Of a stretch of 8,326 nt of DNA, positions 1 to 6,830 are shown piece after piece. The position numbers and the translations under genes were made by a program. This DNA comes from Deltaproteobacteria bacterium (GTDB lineage Bacteria > Desulfobacterota > Desulfuromonadia > Geobacterales > DSM-12255). Position 1 is the stretch's first letter; each line of letters opens with the position of its first letter. A model generated the notes under the pieces. It was not told the origin of the DNA, made no database searches, and saw only the letters and a program-made list of their open reading frames with translations. Location of the stretch: contig JAGFXN010000061.1 in the NCBI GenBank assembly GCA_017861215.1, positions 1 through 8,326 of the forward strand, in the 5' to 3' direction.

Positions 1-734
1 ATGCTGTCGCCGATATTTCCCCCGCTCATGAAGAGAGACATCCTGGCCCTGATGGACGGTTTGATTTCGACCAGGTACGGTGCCGCCCTGAGCACCCTGA
101 TGTCCTGCGAGAGCAGGTTGACCGCCTTGAAAAAGGGGATGGCCGCAACGTCGACCAAGTAGCGGTTTTCTTTTTCAGCCTCTTCATCCGGTACCGCATG
201 GGAGGCTCTGAGCAGCGACTCCCGCTCCGCCTGGGGGGTCCCCGTCTTCCATTCCATCTCGAAGGCATTGAAAAATGCGAAGGTCTTGCTGTCGAGGACC
301 AGGGTCGGATGGACGTATTTTACGGTTGCATCCCTGTTTAACTGATTGATGAGCCGGCTCGCATCCTCCGGCTTCAGGCCGTCGCGCATCCGGAAGAAAC
401 AGGCGTCTTCGGCAATGTTGGGGTCATAGAGGTAGTCATCGAGGAGGTTGTGGGACTGGATCATGGCCCTGGCCTTCTTCCGGATAAAAGCGGCGCCCGC
501 GTCACCGTCGGAGGCGATATCATCCGCGTCGGAGAGGTAGCGCGGTTCAAAGACCACGGTGAGCCAGCGACTGCTGATCTCCGGCACCACCCGTGTCCCG
601 TCGCGATAAAACCACACGGAGTCGAAAGAATAGGGAGCGGACCGTGCCGCGGCTAAAGACGCGGTACCAGCCTGCAAGGCGACAAGCAGGAGAAGCAACA
701 GAATGACGAAGTGATTTTTTATCAAGTGTTTCAT
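1..734 (-). CDS. Secreted protein of unknown function, third gene of a MoxR-DUF58 operon (partial, runs off the left edge)
   Basis: Reading from the ATG at 734, the frame stays open for 244 codons to the window edge, so the C-terminus is missing. The start is supported by a classic Sec signal peptide: basic n-region (MKHLIKNH), an Ile/Leu-rich core with six consecutive Leu at residues 12-17, and a small-residue c-region ending near ASLAAA at about 25-30. There is no lipobox Cys. The mature part is soluble and mixed-charge. Residues of about 110-145 (CFFRMRDGLKPEDASRLI, then VKYVHPTLVL) have the rhythm of a subtilase-propeptide/I9-like fold, and a related pattern recurs at about 200-235 (YLVDVAAIPFFKAVNLL, IRVLRAAPYLVEI). 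The last visible residues (SGGNIGDS) could open an Ig-like domain. It starts 13 bp after the DUF58 stop, so it is probably co-transcribed. I do not recognise the family; a BatD-like envelope partner is possible by position only. The Shine-Dalgarno is weak (GGA about 7 nt upstream). Confidence 0.8.
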   Translation of the reverse strand, partial: MKHLIKNHFVILLLLLLVALQAGTASLAAARSAPYSFDSVWFYRDGTRVVPEISSRWLTVVFEPRYLSDADDIASDGDAGAAFIRKKARAMIQSHNLLDDYLYDPNIAEDACFFRMRDGLKPEDASRLINQLNRDATVKYVHPTLVLDSKTFAFFNAFEMEWKTGTPQAERESLLRASHAVPDEEAEKENRYLVDVAAIPFFKAVNLLSQDIRVLRAAPYLVEIKPSIRARMSLFMSGGNIGDS

Positions 735-747
735 TGCATATCCGTCT

Positions 748-1626
748 CTAGTAACTCGAAGGAGGCCTTTTCATGAACTCATTGATTTTCCGGGCGAAAT
801 CATCCGCCGGGCTGATGGTCAGGAGATCGATACCGGCCCGGTTCAGCCGATTCCTGGTGGCTGCGTGCAGCCGACTCATGGTGTCGTTGTATGCCTTCCG
901 CTTGCCGAGATCGATGGCAACCGTGCCGCCGCTCTCATAGTCGTAGAGCGGCAGGACGCCTTTTGCCCCGGGGGGCAGCTCGATTTCGCATTCCTCGAGC
1001 ACCTGGATGGCCTTTACCTCGTGTTTGGTGGTCCCGTGCGCCGTGTGGTGAAAGCTGTAGCTGAAATCGAGCGGATACATGAAATCGGACAGGATGAAGG
1101 TCAGGCTCTCGGGAACTTCGTTGACGAGCTCGGTCAGGGCGACGCCCAGGTTTGTCGCACCGCATGCGACCGGCTCGGCGCGGACAATGGCATACAGGAT
1201 CTCCATGAAATGCGATCTCCCCATGCGGGGCGGAATGAACTCGACAATATCGTCGGCGAACAGGATAAGGCCGCAGCCGTCATTGCTCAGTACGGCGCTG
1301 TATGCCAGCGACACGGCAATGTGTGCCTGCAGCAGCTCCTTCCTGCCGAACCGCACCGACCTGCTGATATCGTACAGCAGCATGACGTTGAATGAACTCT
1401 CGGCAAGATACTCCCGCACATAGTACTTTCCGGTCTTTGCCTTGGCCTTCCAGTCGATGTTCCTGAACGGATCGGTGGGCTCAAGCTCCCTGAGCCCCCA
1501 GAACTCATAGCCCAGCCCTTTGAAAACGCTTTCCCAGTCACCCGGGAACGGCGAGTGCACCCGGTGCTTGACAAAGAGTTCCAGCAGCTCTTTTTTGGAC
1601 AGCAGCTCTTTTTCCGTTTTTGCCAT
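748..1626 (-). CDS. DUF58 family protein (vWA-like), partner of MoxR ATPase
   Basis: 292 residues. The DUF58 hallmark block is clear: GLGYEFWGLRELEPTD at 37-52, then the RNIDWKAKAKTGKYYVREY stretch at 55-73. The following beta strand carries DISRS at 86-90, equivalent to the DxSxS metal-ion-dependent adhesion site of von Willebrand A domains. GATNL at 156-160 (possible MIDAS Thr158) and LSDF at 179-182 are candidate further metal-site residues. I see no signal peptide or transmembrane helix, so this is a cytoplasmic short form lacking the N-terminal membrane pair of many DUF58 proteins. The family is almost always encoded beside MoxR ATPases, and the pair is thought to help insert metals or mature large complexes; the client here is unknown. 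The ATG at 1626 follows the MoxR TGA after 5 bp, which suggests translational coupling; no strong Shine-Dalgarno is seen. Confidence 0.9.
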   Translation of the reverse strand: MAKTEKELLSKKELLELFVKHRVHSPFPGDWESVFKGLGYEFWGLRELEPTDPFRNIDWKAKAKTGKYYVREYLAESSFNVMLLYDISRSVRFGRKELLQAHIAVSLAYSAVLSNDGCGLILFADDIVEFIPPRMGRSHFMEILYAIVRAEPVACGATNLGVALTELVNEVPESLTFILSDFMYPLDFSYSFHHTAHGTTKHEVKAIQVLEECEIELPPGAKGVLPLYDYESGGTVAIDLGKRKAYNDTMSRLHAATRNRLNRAGIDLLTISPADDFARKINEFMKRPPSSY

Positions 1627-1631
1627 GGGCT

Positions 1632-2654
1632 TCAGTACGGCTTGACCGTTTTCAGGATTTCCCGAACCAGCATATCGGTGCTGATCTGGTGCGACAGCGC
1701 AGTGCTGTTGAGCAGTATGCGATGTCTGAGCACGTGACCGGCGCAGGTCGTCACATCGTCAAAATTGACAAAGTCCCGGTGCTGGCTGAACGCATATGAT
1801 TTTGCCAGCGCCAGAAGCGATTCGGACGCCCGGGGTGATGCCCCGAGCCTGATGTACCGGTGAATATCCGCATCCAGCAGTTGTGCGGCATAGGTATCGC
1901 GGGGCCGCGTGGCGATGCAGAGATTCAATATGTAGTTCATGACGTTCCGGCTCACCTGCACCCGGTCATGGATGAGCTGCTGGGTGGCCGTTATGTCATC
2001 GAGAGTAAGAACCGTTTGTACATCGGCCTTGAGTTGGTCGAAGTTGGTGTTTTTTCTCCGTATAAGCTCAAACTCCTCATCCTTCAAAGGATAGCCGACA
2101 TCATATTTCACCATGAAACGGTCAACCTGGGCTTCCGCCAACGGATAGGTGCCGATCTGCTCGATGGGATTCTGTGTGGCAAGCACCATGAACGGATGCG
2201 GGATATCGTAGTGCATGCATTCAACTGTCACTTCCTTTTCCTGCATTGCCTGCAGCAGCGCGGATTGAACCTTCGGCGACGCCCGGTTTATTTCGTCGGC
2301 AAGGAAAATATTGCAGAAGACGGGGCCATAATAAAATTCAAACTTCCTGTCCTTCTCATTCCACACCATAGTGCCGGTGATATCGCTGGGCATCTTGTCG
2401 GGGGTGAACTGGAAGCGCTTGAAATTGCCGCCGATCACCTTTGCGAACGTTTCAACCGCAAGGCTTTTGGCCAACCCGGGCACTCCCTCAAGCAGAATAT
2501 GCCCCTTGGAGAGCAGCGTATGAATCATCAGGCTGATCATTTCTTCCTGACCAATGACTACTTTTGCAATTTCAGCCTTTATCTGCTGAATCTTGTGTGC
2601 GTATCGGTCAAAAAGCTCTGTTGTTCCACTATCGGCTGCAATAGTTTCCTGCAT
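1632..2654 (-). CDS. MoxR family AAA+ ATPase
   Basis: 340 residues from the chosen ATG, a normal length for MoxR proteins. Motifs in order: Walker A GVPGLAKS at 57-64, Walker B IFLADEINR at 116-124 followed by SPKVQSALLQAMQE, sensor-1 LATQNP at 158-163, a VDRF segment at 177-180 with the probable arginine finger, and sensor-2 GASPRA at 271-276 with Arg275. MoxR ATPases form cytoplasmic hexamers that act as chaperones for metal-cofactor insertion or complex assembly, typically with DUF58/vWA partners; one follows 5 bp downstream. The start at 2654 is preferred because the upstream sequence AAAGGGAAAGCGT places GGGA 6 nt before ATG. An in-frame GTG at 2690 would add 12 residues, but these come from the flanking palindromic element and lack a comparable ribosome site. 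It begins an operon with the DUF58 gene and the secreted-protein gene at 1-734. Confidence 0.95.
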   Translation of the reverse strand: MQETIAADSGTTELFDRYAHKIQQIKAEIAKVVIGQEEMISLMIHTLLSKGHILLEGVPGLAKSLAVETFAKVIGGNFKRFQFTPDKMPSDITGTMVWNEKDRKFEFYYGPVFCNIFLADEINRASPKVQSALLQAMQEKEVTVECMHYDIPHPFMVLATQNPIEQIGTYPLAEAQVDRFMVKYDVGYPLKDEEFELIRRKNTNFDQLKADVQTVLTLDDITATQQLIHDRVQVSRNVMNYILNLCIATRPRDTYAAQLLDADIHRYIRLGASPRASESLLALAKSYAFSQHRDFVNFDDVTTCAGHVLRHRILLNSTALSHQISTDMLVREILKTVKPY

Positions 2655-2672
2655 ACGCTTTCCCTTTACCTG

Positions 2673-2841
2673 AATCCGTGACCCCTTCACGCCTTCGCCT
2701 AGCCGTCACGCCTCGGTTTCCTGCATTCCCGTGGGATGAGGCAGCCCGACGAAGTTCACCCGGCGTAGCAGGCACGAGACGTCGTCGGCGACGTTTAAAC
2801 CCCGGCATTCTGCTCGTCTCGGCGCTCAGGCGTCACGGATT
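2673..2841. repeat. Compound palindromic intergenic element with 10-bp terminal inverted repeats
   Basis: The gap between the permease stop and the MoxR start is almost wholly filled by nested inverted repeats. The outermost pair is AATCCGTGAC at 2673-2682 and GTCACGGATT at 2832-2841, which is perfect. Inside it, CCGTCACGCCT (2703-2713) pairs with AGGCGTCACGG (2828-2838) with one mismatch. Further in are CGAGACG (2775-2781) with CGTCTCG (2815-2821), and CCGACGA (2746-2752) with TCGTCGG (2782-2788). An 8-bp palindrome GTTTAAAC lies at 2793-2800. No credible ORF fills it and no T-run follows it on the minus strand, so it is not a textbook intrinsic terminator. It looks like a REP/MITE-type dispersed element or a structured RNA between two operons. 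Copy number in the genome cannot be judged from here. Confidence 0.6.
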
Positions 2842-2847
2842 AAGGCT

Positions 2848-3876
2848 TTACATATATTCGAACTGTTTTCTGTGCTTCATTATCAGGTAGAGAAAAAACG
2901 GACCGCCGAGCATTGAAGTAAGAATCCCTACCTTCAGATCAACCTCTACGATAAGCCGTACGAAAAGGTCTGCATAAATAATAAAAACCGCGGCGAGCAG
3001 TCCGGAATAAAATATCAGCTTACGGTTATCCGGCCCGACAAGGCTGCGCATGATGTGCGGTGCTACCAGCCCGACAAAGCCGATAACACCCGAGACGGCT
3101 ATAGCGCCGCCGGTTTCGATAGAAGAAAAGAGCAGGAGCCCGTTGCGGGCACGCTTTATGTTGACCCCAAGGTTTGCCGCGGTTTCTTCTCCGAGCATGA
3201 GAAGGTTTAAATCCCTGGCAAACAACAGGGTTCCCAACAGCGCCATCAGGGTAGTCGGCATGACAATGGTGACATGCTCCCAGGAGCGGTTATTGAGGTC
3301 TCCCATGAGCCAGTTCACAATCACCCGTCCCACATCGAACTCCCTGGTGCTCAAAGTGATGATAAAGGATGTCAGAGCGCCAAACACCAGGTTAAGGGCA
3401 ATGCCTGCAAGCAGCAGCGTTGCAATGGAAGTCCGCCCCCGTGAGGTCGCAATGGCAAAAACCATGAGCAGCGTGAGAATGGAGAAAATGATGGCCGCGA
3501 AAGGGAGCGCTACGAGCGAACCTGATGCCAGCCCCAGATAAATGACCAGCACGGCGCCCAGCGCGGCTCCGGAATCAATGCCCATCACCCCGGGACTGGC
3601 CATGGGATTCCTGAATATCCCCTGCATGACCGTACCTGCTCCACCGAGAGAAAAGCCTACCAGAAGCGCAACCAGAAAGCGCGGCATCCGACCGTCCCAG
3701 ACAATGGCAGCTTCAACATCATTGACGGCGCCGCTGTAAAATCCAATTTTCGACAAAATAATTGTGGGCACATGGGAAACGGGAACCGGCCATGAGCCTG
3801 ATGACAAAGAAAGAATGCCTCCCGCGACAATCAGTGCCAGCAAGGCTGACAATATATAAAAGTCCTTCTTAATCAT
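2848..3876 (-). CDS. FecCD/BtuC-family ABC transporter permease
   Basis: 342 residues, highly hydrophobic, with about 9-10 predicted membrane helices as expected for this family. Family signatures: RMPRFLVALLVGFSLGGAG at 63-81, then QGIFRNPMASPGVMGIDSGA at 85-104; the LGEETAANLGVN segment at 228-239, equivalent to the coupling helix that docks on the ATPase; GVIGFVGLVAPHIMRSLVG at 263-281; and KVGILTSMLGGPFFLYL at 315-331. Such permeases normally work as homodimers in the inner membrane with one ATPase dimer and one periplasmic binding protein. Substrates in the family are ferric siderophores, haem and cobalamin. The ATG overlaps the binding-protein stop in an ATGA junction (3873-3876), so the two are translationally coupled. 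It is the last gene of the import operon. I cannot separate the BtuC subgroup from the FecCD subgroup by eye. Confidence 0.95.
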   Translation of the reverse strand: MIKKDFYILSALLALIVAGGILSLSSGSWPVPVSHVPTIILSKIGFYSGAVNDVEAAIVWDGRMPRFLVALLVGFSLGGAGTVMQGIFRNPMASPGVMGIDSGAALGAVLVIYLGLASGSLVALPFAAIIFSILTLLMVFAIATSRGRTSIATLLLAGIALNLVFGALTSFIITLSTREFDVGRVIVNWLMGDLNNRSWEHVTIVMPTTLMALLGTLLFARDLNLLMLGEETAANLGVNIKRARNGLLLFSSIETGGAIAVSGVIGFVGLVAPHIMRSLVGPDNRKLIFYSGLLAAVFIIYADLFVRLIVEVDLKVGILTSMLGGPFFLYLIMKHRKQFEYM

Positions 3877-4928
3877 AATTGCTTACGTGGCTGCCGGTAG
3901 ATGATGCCCGCGAGATAATCGGCGCTCAGGAGCATGAACTGGGATTCAACCCTCAGATACACACTGGGAACGTAATAAACGGAGCCGTTCTTAATGGCCC
4001 GGGCGTGAGTCAGCACCCGGTTTGACATAAGCAGCTCTTTCAGCTTGCTGCGGCCGGGAACGACAATAACATCCGGGTTCCACTTCAGCAGGGTTTCATA
4101 GTCAATCTGCGACCAGGATTTTATTCCCTGTTCAGCCCCGACATTGACGGCGCCGATTATTCTGCAGATCGAATTGAAGTTGGACGATGTGCCGGGAACG
4201 TAGCCCCCCTCATCATAGTACAGAACACGGATCGGACGGTTTCTCCGGGGAAGCTTGGCCTTCAGCTCCCGTATCCTTGTATCAATAAGCTTTACCAAGG
4301 CTGACGCATTACCCTCTTCACCGATAATGTCACCCATAAGCAGAATCTGCTCTTTTATCGATTCAATGGTCCCGAAATAGCCGAGGTCAAAGCTGGGTAT
4401 CTTTGCCTGTCCAAGCTTTTCCTTGAAATCGGCACTGGAATAAAACACGGTAAAAACCAGGTCAGGCCGATAGCCGATGACCAGCTCTGTCTGCTTTGAT
4501 TTAAAAATCGGTCCTCGCACCCGCACCTTGTCGGCTATGAAGCTTGACTCCGGATCAGCAGCAAACTCATTAAATGCAATCAGTCGTTCACGCGGGCAGA
4601 TTGCCCATAAAATTTCTGCTACGCCCACTGCGTGCGGTATTATCCGCAGCGGCTTCTTTTTTACAACAAAGGTTTTTGCTTCCCGCCGGAACTCATCAGT
4701 CTTGAAATCATAGACGTTCAAGGTATAGCGTATTTGCCGGGGCCATGGGCCCTCGGCTTTTACCTTGCCCCTGACGAGGCTCAGCTCATTATGCAACCTG
4801 GCCATATCGAGAGGAGGAACAGGTTTCCGTTCATTGCCCGCCTCTGAGTATGCAAGAGAGGCAATAAGACAGTAAGCCAAAGCAAGTACGGCAGCTATAC
4901 TATATTTGCGCATGGCAGCAGCTTGCAT
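3873..4928 (-). CDS. Periplasmic substrate-binding protein of a Fe-siderophore/cobalamin-type ABC importer
   Basis: 351 residues from the chosen ATG. A Sec signal peptide (MRKYSIAAVLALAYCLIASL, likely cleaved after a Ser/Ala pair) opens the protein. About 35 residues of unusual spacer follow before the class III (TroA/BtuF/FepB-like) binding fold begins: LNVYDF... then LRIIPHAVGVAEILWAI, the usual first-lobe strand and helix. Later landmarks are YRPDLVF, the long connecting helix around EQILLMGDIIGEEGNASAL, VLYYDEGGYVPGTSS opening lobe two, WNPDVIVVPG, and VYYVPSVYLRVES. The protein should capture the ligand in the periplasm and deliver it to the permease encoded immediately downstream. Start choice is uncertain: ATG 4928 lies 4 bp past the ATPase stop (TAG, GATT, ATG), ATG 4913 gives the most compact signal peptide, and ATG 4964 has AGGGA 11 nt upstream but a long n-region overlapping the ATPase gene. 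The ligand is unknown; corrinoid is suggested only by context. Confidence 0.9.
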   Translation of the reverse strand: MQAAAMRKYSIAAVLALAYCLIASLAYSEAGNERKPVPPLDMARLHNELSLVRGKVKAEGPWPRQIRYTLNVYDFKTDEFRREAKTFVVKKKPLRIIPHAVGVAEILWAICPRERLIAFNEFAADPESSFIADKVRVRGPIFKSKQTELVIGYRPDLVFTVFYSSADFKEKLGQAKIPSFDLGYFGTIESIKEQILLMGDIIGEEGNASALVKLIDTRIRELKAKLPRRNRPIRVLYYDEGGYVPGTSSNFNSICRIIGAVNVGAEQGIKSWSQIDYETLLKWNPDVIVVPGRSKLKELLMSNRVLTHARAIKNGSVYYVPSVYLRVESQFMLLSADYLAGIIYRQPRKQL

Positions 4929-4932
4929 AATC

Positions 4933-5694
4933 CTATTTGTAAAAATCAAGGAAGGTGGTGTCATCGTGTTTGTATTCCCTCACATTTACCTCAAAAACCT
5001 GTCTGATGTTTTCCTCGGAAAAGGCATCCTCCGGAGTGCCCGAATAAAACAGCTTACCGCGGGACAGTATGGAAATTGTATCACAAAACCTTCGCGCTAG
5101 ATTCAGATCGTGAATCGACACCAGTATGGTTTTATCCTGCTCCTTGAATTCGCTTAATATTTTAACGATATCCAGAGTGTGTTTGACATCAAGCTCGGAG
5201 GTCGGCTCATCAAGCAGTATCAGGGAAGCCTCTGTCGCAATTGCTCTGGCGATTATCGCCAGCTGGCCCTCTCCTCCGGACAGTTCATTGATGCTTCTGT
5301 CTTTCAATGCAAAGATATTGGTCTGCTGTAATGCCCGCTCGATGATATCCCGGTCCATGTGCCGCAACCCTTCAAATCTTCCCAGGTGCGGGTTTCGTCC
5401 CATGGAAACAATGTCGAATACCGATATGGGAAAACCGATGGTTGTGTTTTGCGGAACCAGGGTGACCAGCTTGCTCAACTCTTTTCTTGATATTTCGGTA
5501 TAGTTTTTACCGTTTATGACGATAGAACCGGACTGCGGCTCCCAGATCCTGCAGATATTTTTCAACAGGGTGGATTTGCCTGAACCGTTCGGACCGATGA
5601 TGCCATGAATCCTGCGCGGCTCAAAACAAGCAGAGATGCCGTCAAGAATCTTTTTGTCATCGATGGAATAATGGATATTTTCTATATCGAGCAT
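4933..5694 (-). CDS. ABC transporter ATP-binding protein, FecE/BtuD family
   Basis: 253 residues, full length for the family. Motifs in order: Walker A GPNGSGKST at 34-42, Q-loop Gln82 in LVPQN, the MGRNPHLG segment at 98-105 typical of iron-siderophore and B12 ATPases, signature LSGGEGQ at 138-144, Walker B LILLDEP at 158-164, D-loop SELD at 166-169, and switch His195 in SIHDLN. All catalytic positions are intact. The signature is followed by GQLAIIARAIA instead of the commoner QRV form, a tolerated variant. It powers import through the FecCD-type permease encoded two genes downstream. It is the first gene of the operon, ahead of the binding protein by 4 bp. The ATG at 5694 has GGGA 7 nt upstream. 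Placing the ATPase first, before the binding protein and permease, is less common than binding-protein-first or permease-first orders. Confidence 0.95.
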   Translation of the reverse strand: MLDIENIHYSIDDKKILDGISACFEPRRIHGIIGPNGSGKSTLLKNICRIWEPQSGSIVINGKNYTEISRKELSKLVTLVPQNTTIGFPISVFDIVSMGRNPHLGRFEGLRHMDRDIIERALQQTNIFALKDRSINELSGGEGQLAIIARAIATEASLILLDEPTSELDVKHTLDIVKILSEFKEQDKTILVSIHDLNLARRFCDTISILSRGKLFYSGTPEDAFSEENIRQVFEVNVREYKHDDTTFLDFYK

Positions 5695-5931
5695 AGGTAG
5701 TTCCCATCCGGAAAGTGTCGACAGGGGCCAGGTCGGAACTTCCCCGAAGCCCCTCGTAATCGGTCACCATCCTTCGCCCTGAACAAAATTCCGCTGAATT
5801 CAGGCGCTTTCCCGTGAGTCACCTGATTGCACTGAAGCCGTACGAGAGGCTCCGTGAAAGCCCCGACCCGACCCTCATAACATTTCCCCGGGGTTTCCGG
5901 ATGTCAAGGTAAACCAGAAGCCGGACGGAAT
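5695..5931 (-). other. Non-coding, inverted-repeat-rich leader of the ABC import operon
   Basis: No convincing ORF lies in these 237 bp. Read on the minus strand, several stems can form: GAGCC with GGCTT (plus positions 5848-5852 and 5835-5839, one G-U); CGCCTGAA with TTCAGGGCG (5799-5806 and 5775-5783, one bulge); and GGGGC with GCCCC (5749-5753 and 5724-5728) enclosing a smaller TCGG/CCGA stem at 5744-5747 and 5733-5736. TGTCGACA is a perfect palindrome at 5717-5724, and CCCCGGGG another at 5886-5893. With the candidate promoter at 5877-5907 this would give a structured 5' leader of about 170-180 nt. I looked for the conserved cobalamin-riboswitch blocks and did not find them. It could instead be a decayed mobile element. 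Function is unknown. Confidence 0.45.
5877..5907 (-). promoter_or_regulatory. Candidate sigma70 promoter for the ABC import operon
   Basis: A perfect -35 hexamer TTGACA lies at 5907-5902. A four-of-six -10 match, TGTTAT, lies at 5882-5877 with a long 19-bp spacer; AATGTT at the ideal 17-bp spacing matches three of six. The spacer contains the CCCCGGGG palindrome, which could be a regulator site. The position, just after the membrane-protein stop, fits a promoter for the downstream ABC genes. Confidence 0.35.
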
Positions 5932-6714
5932 TCACGAGCACAGTTTCAATTTGTAGGAAACGGGAAGAATGAATTTGGATATAACGACGCAAAAAAATCC
6001 GGAATAGACGGTAATGTTTAATAGTGGTGCCGTCAGATCAGGAGAAAACTCGGTGGTGATGCCTAATGCCGACCAGATAAAAAGCTGCCCCAACAGAAGC
6101 TGAAAGTTTTGCGCCAGGGTATAAATGACCCAGAAATTCTGAGAAAGTTTGACGTTGTCGCCTCTGCGGATCTTGATTTCGATGATTTTGAACCAGGTTC
6201 TGCCTTCAATTATTTGCGATGATCCGTCGAACACATGATGCAGCAAATAAATCGCCACCAGCAGATAGGCCTTGAAGGATACGCCGGCAAAAAAGAACAT
6301 AAATACCGGCGGGAAGCAGAGTAATAGACATACAGCACCCAGGGACTGCCCCAGGGCTATTCCAACCTGTACTCTGATCAGGCGAAGAATCTGCGTTTTT
6401 ATGTTATGCACTGCTTCCAGATGGTCGATAAATTCGGAAGTATAGGTGCTTGAGATCATGGTTATGCCCGGATAGGCGTATTTCACCACGACACCAAGTA
6501 TAGCGGCGACTTTGAGCTCCTGTTCCGCCATGGAAAACATGGTATAGAGGATGACGCCATCAAGGATGTTTTTGCCGACGGTATAGCAGATATTCCCGAT
6601 CTCCCCGTAACGATAAAAGGGAACCGAGAACAGTGCTGCAATATATAGTTTTATCTTCTGGGATAGGGGAGGGGTGTTGTAGTCAGGGTGAGCTGTCGGT
6701 TGCTCGTTATTCAT
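5932..6714 (-). CDS. Polytopic membrane protein of unknown function
   Basis: 260 residues. Hydrophobic stretches at about 41-60, 67-90, 115-142, 147-163, 195-220 and 230-253 suggest roughly six membrane helices, preceded by a short polar N-terminus rich in Asn, Pro and Thr and a possibly amphipathic segment at 20-34. Charged loops include SEFIDHLEAVHNIKTQ (93-108) and IEIKIRRGDN (178-187). I recognise no family motif, no Walker site and no transport signature. It sits between the fused ethanolamine ammonia-lyase gene and an ABC importer, separated from the first by an intrinsic terminator and from the second by 237 non-coding bases, so it is probably its own unit. A role in ethanolamine or corrinoid handling is conceivable by location only. 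The start has no good Shine-Dalgarno (GAG 9 nt upstream), so a downstream start is possible. No clear terminator follows it. Confidence 0.75.
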   Translation of the reverse strand: MNNEQPTAHPDYNTPPLSQKIKLYIAALFSVPFYRYGEIGNICYTVGKNILDGVILYTMFSMAEQELKVAAILGVVVKYAYPGITMISSTYTSEFIDHLEAVHNIKTQILRLIRVQVGIALGQSLGAVCLLLCFPPVFMFFFAGVSFKAYLLVAIYLLHHVFDGSSQIIEGRTWFKIIEIKIRRGDNVKLSQNFWVIYTLAQNFQLLLGQLFIWSALGITTEFSPDLTAPLLNITVYSGFFCVVISKFILPVSYKLKLCS

Positions 6715-6743
6715 AGGCGGAAGCTCGATATCTTGTGTGAGTA

Positions 6744-6759
6744 GGTTGGTATTTCAACC
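6744..6759. promoter_or_regulatory. Small inverted repeat overlapping a weak promoter-like box upstream of the membrane-protein gene
   Basis: GGTTG (6744-6748) and CAACC (6755-6759) form a 5-bp inverted repeat separated by 6 bp. It overlaps TTGAAA on the minus strand (6757-6752), a fair -35 match, but no good -10 follows at normal spacing. This may be an operator or chance; it is the only promoter-like signal seen before the gene starting at 6714. Confidence 0.2.
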
Positions 6760-6779
6760 GCCAGCTGGACTGGGATGGG

Positions 6780-6822
6780 AAAAAGCCCCAAAGAGGCGCA
6801 GGTACGCTGCCTCTTTGGGGCT
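6780..6822 (-). terminator. Intrinsic terminator of the ethanolamine ammonia-lyase gene
   Basis: AGCCCCAAAGAGGC (6784-6797) and GCCTCTTTGGGGCT (6809-6822) are a perfect 14-bp inverted repeat with an 11-nt loop. On the minus strand the stem runs directly into five T (6784-6780). It begins 8 bp after the TAA at 6831-6833, so it ends eutBC transcription and separates it from the membrane-protein gene. Confidence 0.92.
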
Positions 6823-6830
6823 GAAACCAT

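Noticed and set aside
26..656. An 80-residue minus-strand ORF and a 68-residue plus-strand ORF at the left edge
   Set aside because: Arg/Ser/Pro-rich out-of-frame products overlapping the 244-codon open frame that begins with a signal peptide at 734.
865..1395. 176-residue plus-strand ORF
   Set aside because: Antisense shadow of the DUF58 gene with no domain signal.
1860..2681. 273-residue plus-strand ORF
   Set aside because: It lies entirely antisense to the MoxR gene, whose motifs are unambiguous; its translation shows no recognisable domain.
2655..2690. N-terminal extension of MoxR from the GTG at 2690
   Set aside because: The ATG at 2654 has a well-spaced GGGA site, and the extra residues derive from the repeat element.
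2678..2890. 70-residue plus-strand ORF in the palindromic gap
   Set aside because: Arg-rich low-complexity product created by the inverted repeats and running into the permease 3' end antisense; no ribosome site or domain supports it.
3050..3739. Plus-strand ORFs of 163 and 65 residues
   Set aside because: Antisense shadows of the permease gene, which has all family signatures.
5711..5730. TGTCGACA and adjacent bases as an insertion-sequence end
   Set aside because: No matching second terminal repeat, no transposase fragment and no target duplication were found nearby.
5831..5875. Plus-strand AGCCGTACGAGAGGCTCCGTG resembles sequence around group II intron domains IV-V
   Set aside because: Only a short similarity; no domain V hairpin with the AGC/GUUC-type catalytic features and no reverse transcriptase remnant are visible.
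5695..5931. Cobalamin riboswitch upstream of the importer
   Set aside because: The minus-strand leader has scattered GGGAA and GGTG words, but not the ordered conserved blocks (a GCCACTG-type box and the following GGGAAGG and AGACCTGCC-like elements) needed to call it.
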